In this document: piece by piece, positions 6,258 through 7,384 of the stretch
Layout: the number at the start of each line of letters is the position of its first letter
Position numbering within the stretch: the first letter of the stretch is position 1
DNA from: Gemmatimonadota bacterium
GTDB lineage: Bacteria; Gemmatimonadota; Gemmatimonadetes; Palauibacterales; Palauibacteraceae
DNA: 7,384 bases
Assembly: GCA_013042495.1 (NCBI GenBank)
Contig: JABDQB010000122.1
Location: 1 to 7,384 of the forward strand
Direction: 5' to 3'
Made by a program: the position numbers and the translations under genes
Notes under the pieces: model-generated
The model's database searches: none
Told to the model about the DNA's origin: nothing
What the model saw: the letters and a program-made list of their open reading frames with translations, nothing else

Positions 6258-6270
6258 TATGATTATTAAG
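6241..6270. repeat. 30-bp interrupted palindrome over the nirK promoter, candidate operator
   Basis: CTTAA (6241-6245) pairs with TTAAG (6266-6270), and TCATA (6249-6253) pairs with TATGA (6258-6262). All four arms share one centre, between 6255 and 6256, with TTTT in the middle. Ten of thirteen arm positions are complementary; only 6246-6248 and 6263-6265 fail. The element covers the spacer, the -10 and the likely start of the candidate nirK promoter, where a repressor would bind. It is not the FNR/DNR box TTGAT-N4-ATCAA, and it only loosely resembles the NsrR type (AAGATG-YATTT inverted repeat). It lies 54 bp before nirK and 90 bp before msrB, so it could act on both. Confidence 0.6.
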
Positions 6271-6275
6271 TCGGG

Positions 6276-6300
6276 GGGTGCCTTTCCGAGGGGTGCACCC
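6276..6300 (+). other. possible hairpin in the nirK leader
   Basis: GGGTGC (6276-6281) can pair with GCACCC (6295-6300) around a 13-base loop; the right side is itself a perfect palindrome, GGGTGCACCC (6291-6300). It ends 15 bases before the nirK ribosome site, so it could affect leader structure. No U-tract follows, so it is not a terminator. It could be chance in GC-rich DNA. Confidence 0.3.
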
Positions 6301-6324
6301 GGCGTCCACCAAACAGGGGGATGT

Positions 6325-7384
6325 ATGAAATACAGAGCGTTTACCTGCGCTGCTGCGTTGCTGATCGCGGGATGCGCGCAGGCGCCGGGGGGTTCGACCG
6401 ACTGGAAGGTCGAGCCGGACCCGGACATCGTGAACTTCCCGCTGGAGAACGCCGAGTCCGTAGACCAGGAACTGGTCGCTCCGCCGTTTCTCCCGGCTCA
6501 CGAACAGGTCGCCTCCGGTCCGCCCAGGATCGTCAACGTCCGCCTCGAGATCATCGAGCGGGAGACCGAAATCGCGCCGGGCGTGTTCGTGTGGCAGATG
6601 GCCTTCAACAACAGCGTTCCCGGTCCGGTACCGGTCGTCTTTCAGTGGGACTGGGTGAATCTCACGCTGGTCAACGGAACGACGGACACCGTCCGGTTCC
6701 AGGAGCCCGTCCAGAACACGCTCCTCCATAACATCGACTTCCACGCATCGACGGGCGCATTGGGAGGCGGGGAGCTCACCAAGGTGGCCCCGGGACAGGA
6801 GGTCGGTCTTCTCTGGCGAGCCGAGAAGGCCGGATTCTTCGTGTACCATTGCGCTCCGGGCGGAACGATGGTGCCCTACCACGTCGTGACCGGCGGGAAC
6901 GGTGCCATCCTGGTGCTGCCGCGTGAGGGACTGAGGGACGGATACGGCAACCCGGTCCGATACGACCGGGCGTTCTACTTCGGCGAACAGGACTACTACG
7001 TCCCGATGAACGACGACGGGACGTCGCTGCGGTTCGACAACTACGCGTCCCAGATGGGTCCGACTCTCCAGGTCATGCGCGGACTGGTTCCGACCCATAT
7101 CGCCTTCAATGGCCAGTACGGAGCCCTCACCGGGGATATCCGTCTCGAGGCCGAGGTCGGCGAGACCATCCTCATGCTCCACTCGCAGGCCAACAACCCG
7201 TCGTATCCGCACCTGATCGGCGGACACGGCGACTGGGTGTGGCCGTACGGGAAGTTCAACAACCGGCCGGACGAGGGACTCGAATCCTGGGACGTGGTAG
7301 CGGGCGGAACGGCAGCGGCCGTCTACACCTTCAAGCAGGACGGCGTCTACGCCTATCTCAACCACAACCTGATCAAGGCGTTCC
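6325..7384 (+). CDS. nirK: copper-containing nitrite reductase NirK, lipoprotein (partial, 3' end outside window)
   Basis: Reduces nitrite to nitric oxide in denitrification, outside the cytoplasm. 353 residues are visible: a lipoprotein signal with lipobox IAGC (Cys17), then two cupredoxin domains. Type-1 copper ligands His135 (HNIDFH), Cys176 (FVYHCAPGG) and His186 are present. Type-2 copper ligands His140, His175 and His347 (YLNHNLIKAF) are present, as are catalytic Asp138 and His301 (LIGGHGDWVW). Two usual residues are missing: the axial type-1 ligand Met (SGMNGA in known NirKs) is Gly191 in TGGNGA, and the Trp before His186 is Tyr185. One extra residue lies between Cys176 and His186 compared with the Alcaligenes enzymes. 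Met92 in WQMAFNNSVPGP aligns with Met62 of Alcaligenes faecalis NirK. Start: ATG at 6325 with GGGGG four bases upstream; the ATG at 6321 is in another frame. Only the C-terminal tail is missing. Confidence 0.97.
   Translation, partial: MKYRAFTCAAALLIAGCAQAPGGSTDWKVEPDPDIVNFPLENAESVDQELVAPPFLPAHEQVASGPPRIVNVRLEIIERETEIAPGVFVWQMAFNNSVPGPVPVVFQWDWVNLTLVNGTTDTVRFQEPVQNTLLHNIDFHASTGALGGGELTKVAPGQEVGLLWRAEKAGFFVYHCAPGGTMVPYHVVTGGNGAILVLPREGLRDGYGNPVRYDRAFYFGEQDYYVPMNDDGTSLRFDNYASQMGPTLQVMRGLVPTHIAFNGQYGALTGDIRLEAEVGETILMLHSQANNPSYPHLIGGHGDWVWPYGKFNNRPDEGLESWDVVAGGTAAAVYTFKQDGVYAYLNHNLIKAF

Noticed and set aside
6241..6270. Reading the AT-rich patch as an FNR/DNR or CRP box
   Set aside because: Neither TTGAT-N4-ATCAA nor TGTGA-N6-TCACA fits; the arms are TCATA/TATGA and CTTAA/TTAAG.
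6321..6731. + strand frame starting at the ATG at 6321
   Set aside because: It is out of frame with nirK, has no domain, and the nirK frame beginning at 6325 carries the lipoprotein signal and all copper motifs.
6151..7365. Long open frame on the minus strand upstream of and continuous with msrB (561 codons in total)
   Set aside because: It lies antisense to nirK, whose copper ligands and length prove the + strand is coding. The minus translation shows no domain before the MsrB part, and such open antisense frames are common in GC-rich DNA.

Overview
The window is high-GC bacterial DNA, densely coding, with very short intergenic gaps. Gene content (copper nitrite reductase lipoprotein, amino-acid permease with fused UspA domains, yeast-type cytosine deaminase, MsrB) would suit Gemmatimonadota or a similar environmental high-GC phylum. 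That placement is an impression from familiar-looking proteins and is not proven.

Layout. One divergent promoter region (about 6151-6324) separates two transcription directions. To the right, on the + strand, lies the first 353 codons of nirK, a copper-containing dissimilatory nitrite reductase exported as a lipoprotein; its 3' end is outside the window. To the left, everything is on the minus strand. In transcription order these are msrB (methionine-R-sulfoxide reductase), a 132-nt gap, a one-TM PH-domain protein, an Fcy1-type cytosine deaminase, a RidA-family protein, a 73-aa lipoprotein, an antibiotic-biosynthesis-monooxygenase (ABM) domain protein, an exported glycine-zipper protein, an APC permease with two C-terminal UspA domains, and an ORF that joins a complete HsmA-type four-helix membrane protein in frame to the N-terminal part of a GH29 alpha-L-fucosidase and runs off the left edge. 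Start/stop overlaps (GTGA, ATGA, GTGA, TGATG) and gaps of 19-38 nt suggest one long operon, at least from the PH gene onward.

How the genes may work together. NirK reduces nitrite to NO in the periplasm; msrB repairs methionine oxidised by reactive species, so the divergent pair fits nitrosative/oxidative stress. A 30-bp interrupted palindrome sits on top of a plausible nirK promoter and could be the operator of a repressor. Cytosine deaminase plus RidA suggests pyrimidine-base deamination with removal of reactive side products. The lipoprotein/ABM/glycine-zipper trio has no assigned function.

Most notable points: (1) the HsmA-GH29 fusion, whose predicted topology puts the glycosidase outside the cytoplasm; (2) the NirK type-1 copper axial Met replaced by Gly, with the Trp beside the type-1 His ligand replaced by Tyr; (3) the promoter-overlapping palindrome; (4) the permease gene, whose essential first helix lies upstream of any ATG/GTG/TTG start. 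No tRNA, rRNA, CRISPR array or mobile element was seen.
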